Origin: Antedon bifida
Taxonomy: Eukaryota; Echinodermata; Crinoidea; Comatulida; Antedonidae
Length of the DNA stretch: 64,000 nucleotides
Assembly (NCBI GenBank): GCA_963402885.1
Contig: OY727096.1
Span: 1,116,001 to 1,180,000 of the forward strand
Reading direction: 5' to 3'
Shown: positions 1 through 51,071 of the stretch, one piece after another
Layout of the letters: every line of letters starts with the position of its first letter
Numbering within the stretch: position 1 is the stretch's first letter
Position numbers and translations under genes: made by a program
Notes under the pieces: generated by a model
What the model saw: the letters and a program-made list of their open reading frames with translations, nothing else
Told to the model about the DNA's origin: nothing
Database searches by the model: none

Positions 1-308
1 TTGGCGGCAGCACCGTTTGCAACAATCTAAGCATAAAAAAAACACCAAAATATGGGTGATAAGTGGTACAATTTGAGACACTTTGAAGTTAAAAATACTT
101 TAAGAGTAACGTATTGACAGACTCTGTTCTGACAATATATTCTCACATCCAAGAACTAATCCTTCAGAGCTCTATATTTGAGTATGTGCCTCTTGTGCAC
201 TTGTATCACTTAACATTCTCATGGCTATGGCTACCTGTAACAAAACTATACTGTTATTTGAAAGGTAAAACACTTGTATAGGATGTATTCTGTAATAAAG
301 AAACTGAC

Positions 309-39660
<39,352 letters not shown>

Positions 39661-39854
39661 AAATATTTTGCATAACATAAACCTTACATACATTGCATTA
39701 TGTCATATAGTATTTATTAATATTATTTATAGGCCTACATACACAATGAACGACCATTTTGGTTACAGGCATGAGGACATTTCAGAAATTCACTTGTCCT
39801 GCATTAAATTTTACTTGTCCACCCACATTTATTACGCATTACAAAACAGATGTT

Positions 39855-40020
39855 AAAGGCCAGGTGCGGGCAAAAAATTTCTATTGATCATACATTCCAA
39901 TAATTATCGATCTATAATTTCCCCTATGTTTCATAATTTTTGTGATTTTATTTGTGTTACACGAGCTTGTTGAAAATAAGCACTTTCTTATCAGTGGGGG
40001 GATAGTTCAAATTACACAGT
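39855..40020 (+). repeat. Interspersed repeat (intact reference copy)
   Basis: GGCCAGGTGCGGGCAAAAAA ... TATTGATCAT ... CCTATGTTTCAT ... TTTCTTATCAGTGG matches 42264-42350 plus 42645-42705, where a SINE splits the repeat. Confidence 0.62.
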
Positions 40021-40802
40021 AAAATCTCTATTCTTTTGTACACAAATTTTGTAAATAGAGAGGCATTTTAGAAAGCTATGAAAAATAAACGGTGTGGTAA
40101 AAAATGTTATCAGATGACTAAATATAGGTAATATAACTTGAATATTACATTTCTGGTATTTTTATTCAACTTCAGATTTTTATTTTCATGCTATAGCAAA
40201 AATTATCCACCGTATATCCACCATCTTTTTTCACCTTCTAGGGAGTCATCAGACATTTTAATACATTAGGTTAACTACCTAACTACTGAAAAAAAGTCTT
40301 CCTGGTTTTTATGGAAGAATTTTGCCAAATTTTGTATTTGACCATATTAAGGGAAATTCATGTTTTTTTCATCTTGATTTCTGTTACAAATATTTGATTT
40401 ATGTACAATTAACCAAATATTATATTTAAAATTCATGCCTGTACCTGAGCTTTAACATTGATTTCCAACGTACCCTTTACATGTTTTAGACACTTTCCTG
40501 GAATTTTAATTTGAAATTGTATTATGATTAATAAAAAAGGACGGGATTTAAGGATCATGGGTGTAATTGTTTTCCCTTTATTTATTTATTCATTCATTCA
40601 TTATTCATTATTTATTTGTTGACTACACTTGAAATATTTATATTTAACAGATCGGCCTATACTTTTTGAATTCTTTTTTTCTGGTGGAACGAGCCTTGAA
40701 GCCCTCTTGGCTTATTTAAGTTTCTCCAGCCTAAGTGCATTCTACTCTCATGTGTTGTTATTACATAAATGATGTACGGTATCTTATGCAACTAAAATAA
40801 AA

Positions 40803-40925
40803 TTTAATGATAAAGAGGAGGAGGACGATGATGATGTTGATGATAAAGATGGTGACGATGATGATGATGATGATAAAGATGGTGACGATGATGATGATAA
40901 AGATGGTGACGATGATGATGATGAT
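40803..40925. repeat. (GAT)n / GATGATAAAGATGGTGAC compound microsatellite
   Basis: GATGATGAT tracts are punctuated by AAAGATGGTGAC units. Translation of either strand is low complexity and not a gene. Confidence 0.85.
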
Positions 40926-42263
40926 ACCTACACGCACGAAATGCACAAAAGCAAATTTACAGTTTATAAGTCTTCTGCATGCTTAATATGAAGTCAACCT
41001 ACCCATTTGATGTGAGCACAAGACTGTCTTATTTAAACACAGATCTTCACTGGAGCATTCATTTTTCATTTCATTGTTTTTTACTGAACTAATTACGATT
41101 TTATATTGTAATTTTTATTTTAGTTCATTATATATAGATATAGATATTTTGTCATTTTGAATGCTTAGTTGGAAAGCTGGTTACATTCTATATTAATAAA
41201 GTTGAAATGAATACATTTTCTATGTGATAACGGCGACTATAGCAAAGTTGATTATCATCATCGTCATCATTTATTTTTCAAATCATAAACAAACTGGCCT
41301 CCTCGATCATGTCTAAAATTGGCTCAATTTCTGCTACCGTCGTCAGTCGATCAGATTTATGGTTGTTTTGTCAGGCCATACCGGTATGTTTTAGTATTAG
41401 TAAAATTCTATTTGAGGTCACACACACAAAAATCCACCACAAGCATTAATGCATTAAAATTTCATGTTTATTTTTCTAAAATTATGAAGAAATGCTATAC
41501 GTTTTACGAATATAGCTTGTTAATACAGTACTTTTTTTAAATTGTATAAGTAAAATTAGAAAAACAGTGTAGGCATTCTTTTTCATCATTTACATCAAAA
41601 TCAATTATACAAATATATAATTTTCATACATAATAAAACTTATGCCTACATGGATTCCATTCCAATTGATATAACTCAATTTAATTTCAATTTAATACAA
41701 ACAAGGAAACTTTATTGCAATTCAAATCCAAAAAAAAAGGAGAAGAAAAACCGAACATACATAAATACTAAATAGAATAGGCTCTATTCACACCGCAATA
41801 CAAATACTTGGATATTTTTATTTTAAAATTCTATTTTGACAAAATATAATTTTAAAATAACGTATCTTCAAACCAGATGAACATTTTTTCAATCAAATAC
41901 ATGGATAATTGACGTTTATTGAAAAAGAAAATTGATATGTGTATATAAATTAAGCAGAAATCGAGCACAGAAAGCAGCAAATAGCGAAACAGCAACAAAC
42001 ATTTTGTTAAATCTAGTAACTTGAAATTAAAAATTAGGAAGAGGAAATGGCATTTGCCGGGTGTATCTTTATGATATTAGTGGTAGGCCTATATTTTAAA
42101 GACGATAGAAACATAATATAGTTAGTACAGACATACAAGGATAGGCCTACTATCATTAACGTTATTGGTATTTGGTTCCAAATTACAATGTGTTCACATT
42201 AACCCTACTGGACCTGAAACGACATGGATAGTAACAACATCATGACAAACGTAAACACAGAAT

Positions 42264-42705
42264 AAGGCCAGGTGCGAGCACAAAAATATCTATTGATCAT
42301 ATAATCCAATAATTATCTATAGTTTCTCCTCTATGTTTCATCATTCATCAAAGCGAGTCAAATGGCCGAGCGGTTATAAGGCAGGGTCGCCGTTTACCGT
42401 ACCTAAAGAGCCAACAATATCGGCATGGGGTTGAGGCCGACTCTCCTAGAACAAGTATTCTTGGATAAGGACTATAAACCGTAGGTCCAGTGTCGTGTAC
42501 ACAGTTATAACTGTGTGCACTTGAAAGAACCCAGTTCACTATTCAAAAAGAGTAGGGGGTTACCCCGGTGAATTGTATCAGGGGGATTACCACCTATCTG
42601 ATAGGATAGTTATTAATTTACTATTGGTAATACTTGGCCAAAAAAAGTACTGTATTGAGATAATTTAATAATTTTATTTTAACGCAATTTCTTATCAGTG
42701 GAAGG
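42264..42705 (+). repeat. Second copy of the 39855 repeat, split by a SINE
   Basis: The left part is GGCCAGGTGCGAGCACAAAA through CTATGTTTCATC. The right part is TTTTATTTTAACGCAATTTC then TTATCAGTGG. The SINE at 42352-42640 lies between. Confidence 0.6.
42352..42640 (+). mobile_element. tRNA-derived SINE, family 1, inserted in another repeat
   Basis: The same A box (TGGCCGAGCGG) and body are present (GTAGGTCCAGTG, GGGGGTTACCCCGGTGAA, ATCAGGGGGATTACCACCTA), but the LINE-like tail is lacking. It sits inside the second copy of the repeat described at 42264. Confidence 0.8.
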
Positions 42706-42917
42706 GTGTTGTATGTTATATAAATAGGCCTAGAGAAGAATTAAAACAAAGAAAACTAAATGGTTGAGTAACAATTACATAATTCATTTACGTATTTTAC
42801 ATACTTTATCAATTGCATACATTTAAATATCTAACTATTATATTTAATAATCACTGCACTTTTTACTTTTAGGTCACTGTACTATTATAATTCTTAAAAA
42901 GGTAATTTTTTAAAGAT

Positions 42918-45900
42918 TCATCTGTAGTTAGGCGAATCTTTCATGAGAGTAAAACTAGTGAAGTGTTTCACCATAAAAACACAGAATCCACCATTGACAA
43001 TAACAATGCTGTCGTCATCTGCGTTATCATTACAATCTGTTCCTATATTCTGCCAATCATCTGAATGTCTGTCTCCTTCAGACCGGACGGGGGTAAATTG
43101 CCAGTTGTCTTCATTCTCTGCGTTATGTGGAATGGTTAGGACAACATGGCTAAGGAACTTGGTACCCGGTGGCCCACAATGTACAATTGGTGCTACCCTA
43201 GTTTCCCTCTGTTCTATCCCACTTTGGGGAGGATCACCCTGATTGGGGTTTAGTAATCGGGCCTTGGGATCAATATAAATATAGATCTCTTGCGTTGTGG
43301 AAATTGCCCCTGCTGGAATGAACAGCTCAACGTCAGCATCCTTAATACTCAAGTTACCCCCTCTGCTATCAAACACACCATAGGCAAAATTGGATGTTGT
43401 TGAATAATTTCTTTCCAGTTTCATATCACCATCCTGCTCGGCTCTTTGGCGAGATTCTCTTAACAGCCTATCCAATTCATCCTCTTGTTCAGTGTTGTCA
43501 TTATTTTGGGCATGAGTGAATTTCCCCTCTAAATGCAACAAATAGTATATATTAGAAAGGAAAGCATTCTTTCTCTCTCTTTTAACATAAAAAATAATAT
43601 AAAATATACAATTCCAATAATATCGAAAAACACACCAATGTTATTGACATTAACTAACAAACCATTTGCCAGGAATATTGTTACAAACACGTCAAAGTAT
43701 TCGTCATCCATTAAAGATGCTCTTCGACACTATATGCGTGTTTATAACAATTGTGTTTTTAAAAACTTTTTCAACCATTTATTCATGTGAATAACATCGT
43801 GTTTTTCGATCATAATTATTGGTATTGTATATTTTATATTATTTTTTATGTTAAAAGAGAGAGAAAGGATGCTTAACTCACCCTTATCTTTACATTCTCC
43901 CGAAGAAAACCGAAGGTTCTTGATTTCTGAAAAGCGAAAAAAGGTATATAAAATCATTTGTTGATAATAAAAACTATTATTGCATGCTTTAACCAAATGA
44001 TATTGTTGTGAATAAAATACCTTCTGTTTGTTCATCCAGTTTCTGTTGTAATTTCATGTTTTCTTTTGCCTTTTTGTCAAGTTCTGAAATCGAATAATTA
44101 AAGATACAGTAATAATTTGAATATTATTTGTTAAATCATCTCATACGCGATTAAAGAAAATTCTGTGTGCTATCCTTCTTATAGCACCCAATTTCCAGCC
44201 CTATATCTCTACATACTATCTATTTACAAAGTTTTAAAGGAATATTTGGTAATACAGCATCTCATTTATATCACGTGTAGTGCCTGTATCATGTAAGGTG
44301 AGATTAGTTATTATTATGATTATCTATATTATGTTATAACAATTTTCAATAATTTGCCTTTTGATTTATATATCATATTATATATATAATTATTATTAGA
44401 TTACTATTTATTTATTTATTTTATTTTCAATCTTTCTACATAGCAAAAAAAACAAACATATAAGTATAACAGGGGAGTAGCGGAAAAGCAAAAGTATAAA
44501 ACTGTCATCTTGTGATGTGCTTGACATGTATTGATACACTGTGAAACAAATGTGATGTTGTATTACCAAATATTCCTGATACTGTACTTCGGAAATAGAT
44601 ACAATACCGATAATCGGCTGGAATCCACCACTCCTTAAAATTAAATGTAGGCCCTATGATTTACAGTACCTTTTCTTTGGTCATCCAGTTGCTGCTGTAA
44701 TTTCACATTTTCTTTTGCTTGTTTATCAAGTTCTGAAATGGAATAATTACAGATAGGCCTAATACAAGTATTAATTTGCATTGCATTATATCGCAATAAC
44801 CTCAAACACTAACAAAGAAGACAGGTAAGTTTCATTCATACTTTCGTTTTATAAACAAACATGTCAACTTCTTACATTTTAAACCAACATTACAAATACT
44901 TTGCCTTACTCCAGAAGAATCAGCTAATAATTCATTTTACTCTATTTCATTCCTTCAATAATATAGAATAATGAAAAGCAATAAGCTGTCACTATCAACA
45001 ATTAATGTGTACGTAATTTTATAGCTTTCCAATAACATTTTCTGAAACATTATATGTTATATATATATTATATTATAATATAATTATGTATAAATGGTAA
45101 ACATTGTGAACATTGATAGAACATAATTTTTAAATACACAATTTGCAATTAGGCCTAATATTTTATTTTAAAAATGAAAACTTTTAAACTTACCTTTTGT
45201 ATTTTTATCCAAAAGTCCTCTCAATCTTAGAATTTCTTCTGCTCTCCCATCATTACGCACTGCAATAGAACACATTTTAAAATAAGCCTAAAACGAATTA
45301 ATAAAGTATACACAAAAACCAACAGAGATAAAAAGTAAAACTGAAATGTATAAACACTGAAAATATAGAAATATTAATAGTAGTTTCAAAAGAAAAGCAA
45401 AGAGTATTGAAATGAGTAGGAAATGGTATTTCAATCTTCTTCTTTTTAAAAAACAAAACGAAGTTTTAAAAAGGTGAATGACTGCATCACATTATCGGAC
45501 AATACAATACAATCGTACAGAAAAGACACAGGTGTACTTAGAATAAGTTGCCCATTTAAAATAAGCCAGTATATTATTGGTTATAAAAATTAAAAACACT
45601 TTTACCCGTTGTCTTAATTTCAATTCTTACACCACTGCTTGCACCTAAGCCAAGTTTCATCCATTCGTCAATATCTTGTGGACCTAACTTTGCGTTACCT
45701 CTTATCTCTGAACAGATAATTTCTATAATTTGTTCCATAAATTCAAGTGCTTTTGGCACAACACTGAAAAGTAAAGCGTAACCCGGCTCCAATCTTTCAT
45801 TTTGTACTGTCTTATGCATCTCACTGTTATACGAATATTCAAATAACAGCTTTACAACTTGCTCTAGAAATGAAGAATACTTGTTTCGTGCCGGTTGGAA

Positions 45901-46287
45901 AAACTCAAATTTCTGTAGAGTCTCATCCATGGCTATCAATCTTTTAATTAAGTCCTGGAGAGCTTTCGCGATGTCAATGAAACGTTGAATGTTTGGGTCA
46001 GAAGACATAATGTATATACACGTCAATACATACAATGCTTCATTAAACGACGGAGTTCTGTCGTTTTGGCTAAGAAGGCTCTGCGGTTGCAGAAATGTAC
46101 ATTTAACATGAGCAAGTGCATTCTTTATGTGTTGCTGCACAGCTTCCTTCTCAATCAGTTTCCATTGGGGCAAGATTAATTGATTAATTGTAGAATTTAC
46201 ATGCACTTTATACCCATTTGACCATTCATTTAACGAATTTTGAACTAAACTTGGAGTTAGTAAGGGTGCTTTGGAACAAACTGCCAT
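42918..46287 (-). CDS. Gene A: helical N-terminal domain + coiled-coil exons + ZU5 domain protein
   Basis: The exons on the minus strand are 46287-45606, 45259-45194, 44732-44670, 44083-44021, 43926-43882 and 43528-42918. All introns are phase 1, totalling 1530 nt and 509 aa. Residues 1-227 are an all-helical region that I do not recognise. Residues 228-306 are four small exons, two of them duplicated coiled-coil cassettes. Residues about 345-500 are a ZU5 domain, shown by SNFAYGVFDSRGGNL, ELFIPAGAIS, IVHCGPPGTKF and MVKHFTSFTLMK. ZU5 occurs in UNC5 receptors, ankyrins and PIDD1. Unlike those, no UPA or Death domain follows, because the stop is 8 residues after the ZU5 end. There is no signal peptide or membrane segment, so the protein is probably cytosolic. 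Gene C is a shorter paralogue. Confidence 0.88.
45606..46287 (-). CDS. Gene A exon 1: unrecognised 227-residue helical domain
   Basis: This is one long exon starting MAVCSKAPLLTPSLVQNSLN, preceded by a TTTCAG acceptor two bases before the ATG. It is rich in amphipathic helical stretches such as FIDIAKALQDLIKRLIAMDE and VVPKALEFMEQIIEIICSEI. There are no cofactor, zinc or nucleotide-binding motifs. The overall look (alpha-helical, N-terminal, followed by coiled coil) resembles effector or oligomerisation domains at the N-termini of signalling proteins. I assign no family. It is absent from genes B and C. Confidence 0.85.
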
Positions 46288-46288
46288 G

Positions 46289-46900
46289 ACTGAAATGATA
46301 GAGTAATTATTGATAATATTTCATTAAGTGCGTAGAATCAAAACTAAAATACTTACAGTATTTAAAAAACAAACCAACAATCTCGTCCCGCAAAAAACGG
46401 TCTATACGGATTTGATGGTCTTTTATTACAATATCAAACATTTACTCTAGGCCTAGGCCGTACGTTACACAATGTGTCATCATATTTAATTTAAAACGTT
46501 ATGCGGTCACGTGACAATTATTATGTTTCCATAGTGCTATACGGTTTTTATATAAAACGAATACAAAAATATATGTATAACAATAAATAATTAATAATAT
46601 GAGTTGAATCAGAAATGATTATACCCAAAATTGGTCTTAAATAAAATGTAGTCAATTTAGAAGGATATAAAGTGTCGGGTGTGACCGTTTATAGGCAGCC
46701 ATTGCGATATTGATTTTTCTTTAGTTGCTTTTAGTCTATTCTATAAATAACACGAAAATAACTGTACGCTAATAAGCACTAACGTTAAATTATGTAAAAT
46801 ACTACTTACCGGAGTGAAATAAGTTACCAATACCAATGTAACAATCATGTAGGAAAAAAATAAAAAATAAATAAAATGGCGATGCCGCCAAGTCTAAAGG
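46289..46900 (-). promoter_or_regulatory. Gene A 5'UTR intron and leader exon
   Basis: The acceptor TTTCAG lies directly before the gene A start codon (leader resumes at 46288-46289). A strong donor, CACTCCG/GTAAGT, is found on the minus strand at 46810/46809. A first non-coding exon ending at 46810 and an intron of about 520 bp explain both signals. Transcription would start near 46.85-46.95 kb, roughly 2.1 kb from the start of gene B on the other strand. Confidence 0.5.
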
Positions 46901-47605
46901 GCTGAATTCAGAATATACAGTGATACAGAATGAACATACGACCACAACTCACTACGACTGCTAATGATGATATCAATCCGCAACTTCCTGCAACGTCGAA
47001 AACTGGAATTTCCAATTTCAGTAGTACTGATAAAGTATTGATTTTAACAAAGCGTTCATTCGTGTGTGAATATCGTTCGATTGTTCTAGAAAATACAGTG
47101 TTACAAACATGTTTTCCCCTTTCTGAATAATCGTCATGACTATTATAGCGATCATGGAGTATTTTTTAACTCCATGTAGAGATCAATAAATAATGATAAT
47201 ACAATAAATCCATTTATTTATGAATGATCTTTTTTTCGTTTGTAATCGTTAGTTTTGTTTTGTACCGCAATCCGAAAAAGGACTAGATGACATTTTGAAT
47301 TAAATAATAACATAGTTTCGACAGAAACCAAAGACATTTTTATCCAAATTCTAAATGTTCTGGTTTAAATCACATCATCTTGTAAATAGTTGATTCGGAT
47401 TCATGTTTTTACATCTTTTAATACTGCAGACGTGTGCCTGTATCATTACAGTATTTTCTTATTTTTTTTGTAAGTCTGTAGAAGGACTACTTTTCATGAT
47501 TCAACACTCCTATAATGTCATTGTTTGCTATCGCCGAGTTCACCTATTATAATGCTAAACTATGCTCATGTTATCAGTAGGCCTACAACATGCAGGCAGT
47601 ATACC

Positions 47606-48219
47606 GGTTCAGGGACGATTCGGCCCTGAGACGATTCGGCCCGGGACTATTCGGCCCACTTTTGGTGGGACGATTCGGCCCACTTTTGGGCCGAAACATC
47701 CCACTTTGTGGGCCGAAACGTCTCACTTTAGACCAAATTCATATTCATTTTTTTTTTATTTATCAAGTTTTTAAAGGTGTTTAACAATCCGTATTTTATT
47801 GATATTGACAAAGTTGATATAATATATATAATAAATTACTAAAAAAACGTAATTTTATATTCAATTTATTACTTCGAAAACCTTGTTTATTTCGTGCATT
47901 CGCCAAGCGGCCAACAGAGGGCGTAACTTGTTTACATCGTTCGCGTGACTAAAAAATGATTATTTTCGACAATGTTTTCAAAATGTTTGCTTTATTGCAT
48001 CTTTATCCCTAGTAGTGCTACCCCATAGTCTCTCTGAAAATAAAGTTTGGGGAAAAAAGCTTATTTTATGCTTATAAATGCTTATCAAAGCCGATAAATG
48101 TAAGTGTGCCGAATCGTCTCAGGGCCGAATCGTCCCGGGCCGAATAGTCCCGGGCCGAATCGTCCCAGGGCCGAATCGTCCCGGGCCGAATCGTCTCAGG
48201 GCCGAATCGTCCCGTTACC
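47606..48219. mobile_element. 614-bp MULE-like non-autonomous transposon with 9-bp target duplication
   Basis: The ends are GGTTCAGGGACGATTCGGCC and, as reverse complement at the right, GGTAACGGGACGATTCGGCC. Both subterminal regions contain tandem ACGATTCGGCCC-type units, three to six per side. The flanking 9-mers CAGTATACC at 47597-47605 and 48220-48228 are identical. A 9-bp duplication with long, internally repetitive TIRs fits Mutator-like elements. There is no transposase ORF. Confidence 0.8.
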
Positions 48220-49049
48220 CAGTATACCATGCCATTGACTCATACGTCACAAACCATGAAGTAGTTCCGACCTCATCATAGACGTATCGTATTCATATGA
48301 ATTACATATTTATATTCCCCAAGCAAAACAAGGAGAAGGTATTTTCAAACGGACCAATCTGAATCCCGTCAGCAAACGGCTTCTAGAGGTAAATAAAGTC
48401 AAATTATTCTTCGGAGGTAATGTACTTATAATACAGAAATCCAGTGTACCTTGCTTAAAAATAGATTTTCAATCATGTAAATTGGCGGTAAACGACACAC
48501 CTTTCTGTGCTCTCTTACCCTATATTATTGGTGCAGATATTGTTACAGATACAGATACATAGGCCTAGTATTTCAAAGCTGACGGTAGCCTCTACCCTGA
48601 GTAAAAAGAAGGAAAAATAATAGGATGGGGTTTAGAATTTATACTTGGTGTCAACATCTACCCGTAAATCATAGTGAAAATAAACATTTGAGGTCAAAGT
48701 TCACGCAATTGACTTTTAAAAAAATATACAAAAGATCTGACCACTTTTCTCGGTTAGACTTTAGTTTAAAAGATTGCACTTGATATTGTACGTTTGAAGA
48801 TGTGTTTATAATTTATTATGAAATATTTTTACAAATTTGTGTTCGATGATTTTTGGAAAAGAACCAAGAGTATAATCTTCGATACCAGAATGTTAACAAA
48901 TTATACTTCACTAGTGACAAAATACAGTACACAACATGTTTATGCGAAAAGGCATCATACAAGTTGTCCACGTATGTCCTCTTGACTTAGCAAGAGCTAA
49001 AGAAGTAACTGATGCATGATTATGTTGTGTAGCTTTTCCTTTTGTAACA

Positions 49050-51071
49050 ATGATGGCTGCACCAGGAACAATGATAGCTGCACCAGGAACAATGATGGCT
49101 GCACCTGGGCAGTTACAGTTACAAGCTTTCCAAGGTATATTTAGCTTTATTTATATTGCTATCATTCTATATAATTAATTATTTTTATTTGTGGATGTAA
49201 AAAGGGGTTTAAGTCTTTATCAAAGTACAAAACCTTGATTTCTTTTGTTGAGTAACAACTACAGCCAGAGTACTGAATGATTGGTATCTCCGAATGAAAC
49301 CTACTTGGGATGGTTTAAAGGGATCGATGAATTTGCTTATCGAAGATTTGGACCAGGAAAGGAGAGAACGAAATGCGCATCAAAAGTAGTTCCTGGTGGC
49401 CCACAATGTACGATAGGAGAAATTCGTGTCTCATCCCTGTTGTTCAGCTTCAAATGTGTATCTGGATCTAAGTAGATGTAAATATCTTTTCTTGTTTCTT
49501 TAGATGATGGCTTAGATGGAGTAAGCATGGTTCAAGGTGGTCATAGTATTATCGTGATCAAACACTTCACCAAATTTACAGTAAAAGCTAGAACTCGTCG
49601 GCCAGAGGGTTCTAAACGCATGAAATGTTGTACTTTTGGGAAAAGTTATGATAGAAGTAATTCGTATGCTTTTAATTTCCGTGCGTGGAATCCGCATGAC
49701 CAACCGGTTAGTGTATTAATGTGCTATTTTGTTCTCGTACCAATGAAATATTTTCTTTATAGCACTGTCATGAAGTCAAGTTAACCGAATCAACTAAACA
49801 TTTGTGTTAAAAAAGCCAATTGTAATATATATTTTAAGTTATCAAATACTTTACTTACAGGCTGTTTTGTTAGAGCAAAAGCACCTTAAAGAACATCCTA
49901 TGGATGCAATAAAGGCTATAAGTATACAAAATAATGGTAAACACGTGAAGGTATACCTGACAAATATAAAAAAAGGATGGGAATCCGAGTATGACAAAAC
50001 AAAGGTGAGCATACATTTAATTTTATTAAAGAGTGGCGTATTCGACCATGTCATTACTGTTCTATGACATCTTCATATTAATATATGGTGATACAATACT
50101 AACAATTACAATAGGACTATTTAAAATTCAAAATCTGTAAGATTGTACGAAATCAAACTTATGTTTAGTTTAAAAAGCCTCGATTGCTTAAAAAGTATAC
50201 AAAATACAAAAAGCAAATAAAATAAACCCTTAAAAAATACCAGGCTTAAATCATAATTTATATCCTGGTATTTTGGGGTATGCTACTTTTATGCAATCTA
50301 ACTATTTTTAAACAGAAATTAAAAGTGAATAAAAGATTATTTTTCAAAAAAAATAAAATAAATTCAGAAAATAATAACATTTCTCAGGAAATAAGCCACG
50401 AAGATCTTTGGTACGACCCAGACGAAGAGGGTAGCACACCACATTCCTGTCGCTTTAGACTGAAAACCGAAGATCCCAAACAACAATCAGTGCATTGTTT
50501 AGTGAAATCCAAACAAGATGGTAGTGAAAAAGAAACAGAACTTGAAGTGTCACCACCAGATGTGCAGGTACCTATTTAATTTTTTTTACCAATGGGAATA
50601 CGCTTCCGGTGTTTATTATGCAGAATGTAAAATTATTTATTACAAAATTAAAGCAAGTATTATTGTTGATTTTGCTAACGATAGGGTCCATATACAGGAA
50701 TGACACCTACTGCCGAACAAGGAGGAAATCCTAATTTGATAGAAGCGTACAAGCGCACGTTTGGTTCACTAAACGATCTTGAACTACCAGAGGACATTTG
50801 CCATGAACTCTGTCGGGAACTTGATGTGAAAGAAGCCAACTGCCGGGATTGGAGAGGTTTAGCCATGCAAATGAAACTTGATAAGATGATTGAAAATTTG
50901 GATCAAAACTCAGCCAAACAATCTCCGACGGCTTTTCTGTTACTTATTCTGAAAAAAAAATCAAAACGTGGAGAGTTTTGCACTATATTATGTGGGCATC
51001 TAAAAGCAGCCGGAATCATGTCTGCTCATGAGCGTATCGAAAAACACCTAAAAACTAATCCCCAAGCATAG
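49050..51071 (+). CDS. Gene B: ZU5-tail + UPA + Death domain protein
   Basis: The exons are 49050-49134, 49504-49706, 49861-50004, 50388-50567 and 50685-51071. Phases agree, giving 999 nt and 332 aa with stop TAG. Residues 1-28 are a Met/Ala/Pro repeat (MMAAPGTMIAAPGTMMAAPG). Residues 29-60 are the end of a ZU5 domain (SIIVIKHFTKFTVKA). Residues about 65-204 are a UPA domain. The KRMKCCTFG, YAFNFRAWNPHDQ, CRFRLKT and HCLVKSKQDG blocks line up with KRLKLAIFG, YSIRVY, CTFTLER and CKLCVRQ of UNC5 proteins. Residues about 212-320 are a Death domain with helix blocks ending DWRGLAMQMKLDKMIENLDQ. The core of ZU5 is missing from the open frame. Death-domain proteins of this group recruit partners in apoptosis or NF-kB signalling. 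Poly(A) signals AATAAA follow near 51190 and 51583. Confidence 0.87.
49337..49500 (-). pseudogene. Inverted fragment of a ZU5 domain inside intron 1 of gene B
   Basis: On the minus strand this stretch reads KETRKDIYIYLDPDTHLKLN, then ETRISPIVHCGPPGTTFDAH and FVLSF. It is clearly homologous to the middle of ZU5 in genes A (EIYIYIDPKA, IVHCGPPGTKF) and C (EIYIYIDPKA, IILCGPPGITF). It stops 3-4 bases from exon 2 of gene B on the opposite strand. I found no flanking ZU5 pieces in frame on the minus strand, so it is not a complete gene. It is best read as a piece of an ancestral gene B ZU5 that was flipped. Confidence 0.8.

Larger units (their letters stand above)
39661..42263. other. Intergenic region between SCRIB and gene A
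   Basis: It holds the 39855 repeat and the GAT microsatellite. No coding exon is recognisable. Gene A 3' end signals probably lie below 42918, with TTTATT (AATAAA on minus) near 42672. Confidence 0.5.

Noticed and set aside
40761..40946. Ile-rich open frame on minus strand
   Set aside because: It translates the GAT microsatellite and is not a membrane protein.
46930..47130. 66-codon open frame on plus strand upstream of gene B
   Set aside because: There are no recognisable domain, splice or phase links to gene B. The gene B model is complete without it.
49281..49475. Plus-strand open frame over the inverted ZU5 segment
   Set aside because: It is the reverse-strand shadow of the ZU5 fragment. 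The product contains no ZU5 or other domain, and gene B splices across it in phase.
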